Below, piece after piece: positions 13,855 through 13,881 of a stretch of 13,881 bases of DNA. The notes under the pieces are model-generated. The model was not told the origin of the DNA and ran no database searches. It was given only the letters and a program-made list of their open reading frames with translations. Source of the stretch: Chitinophagaceae bacterium UBA3961 (GTDB lineage: Bacteria > Bacteroidota > Bacteroidia > Chitinophagales > Chitinophagaceae); NCBI GenBank assembly GCA_002385265.1, contig DGDD01000215.1, forward strand, positions 1 to 13,881. Reading direction: 5' to 3'. The first letter of the stretch is position 1; every line of letters begins with the position of its first letter. The position numbers and the translations under genes were made by a program.

Positions 13855-13881
13855 CAATATTGATGCCAGCCCTGGTTTGAA

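Overview
The window looks like a chromosomal segment from a member of the Bacteroidota, probably near the Chitinophagaceae. The evidence is AT-leaning DNA, ATG starts without Shine-Dalgarno sequences, two TAnnTTTG-type promoter boxes, lipoprotein-free secreted proteins ending their signal peptides in A/Q, and the family make-up. Species was not determined. No phage, transposase, integrase, CRISPR array or rRNA was seen.

Layout. Plus strand: the C-terminal part of a heme A synthase (1-480), then a membrane-anchored patatin-like hydrolase (536-2743). Minus strand: a lipid (diacylglycerol-type) kinase (3025-3936) downstream of a small secreted protein of unknown function (3982-4425); then a likely operon read from right to left, DUF5009/HGSNAT-type acyltransferase (7398-6298), VOC/glyoxalase-fold protein (6288-5878) and FabH-type ketoacyl-ACP synthase III (5827-4778). 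Plus strand: a membrane-anchored alpha/beta hydrolase (7472-8458), divergent from that operon, and the translational GTPase TypA/BipA (8659-10473) closed by a hairpin terminator. Minus strand: tRNA-Arg(CCT) (10577-10648), a long-chain acyl-CoA ligase (10957-12738) and a secreted TPR protein (12820-13839).

How the genes fit together. Several unlinked-looking genes handle lipids or acyl groups: patatin hydrolase, lipid kinase, FabH, acyl-CoA ligase, possibly the alpha/beta hydrolase. They are not one operon, so this is a functional leaning and not a proven pathway. TypA, the tRNA and heme A synthase are housekeeping genes.

The most unusual content is intergenic. Three islands (about 2737-3032, 4462-4779 and 10556-10878) are built from short elements, most of them made of four imperfect copies of a 5-8 base word. 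The spacing within each element is 7-11 bases. Two GC-rich elements 1.7 kb apart on opposite strands have the same word and exactly the same unit spacing (11, 9, 8), and both end in an A-run; a third, related element has spacing 11, 9, 9. Another family (word AATCTGTG, about 10-base period) occurs twice, 8 kb apart. The islands lie at gene 3' ends, while the three clear gene 5' regions (480-536, 7399-7471, 8459-8658) have almost none. They explain the spurious ORFs between 4438 and 4880 and are the best candidate here for something undescribed.
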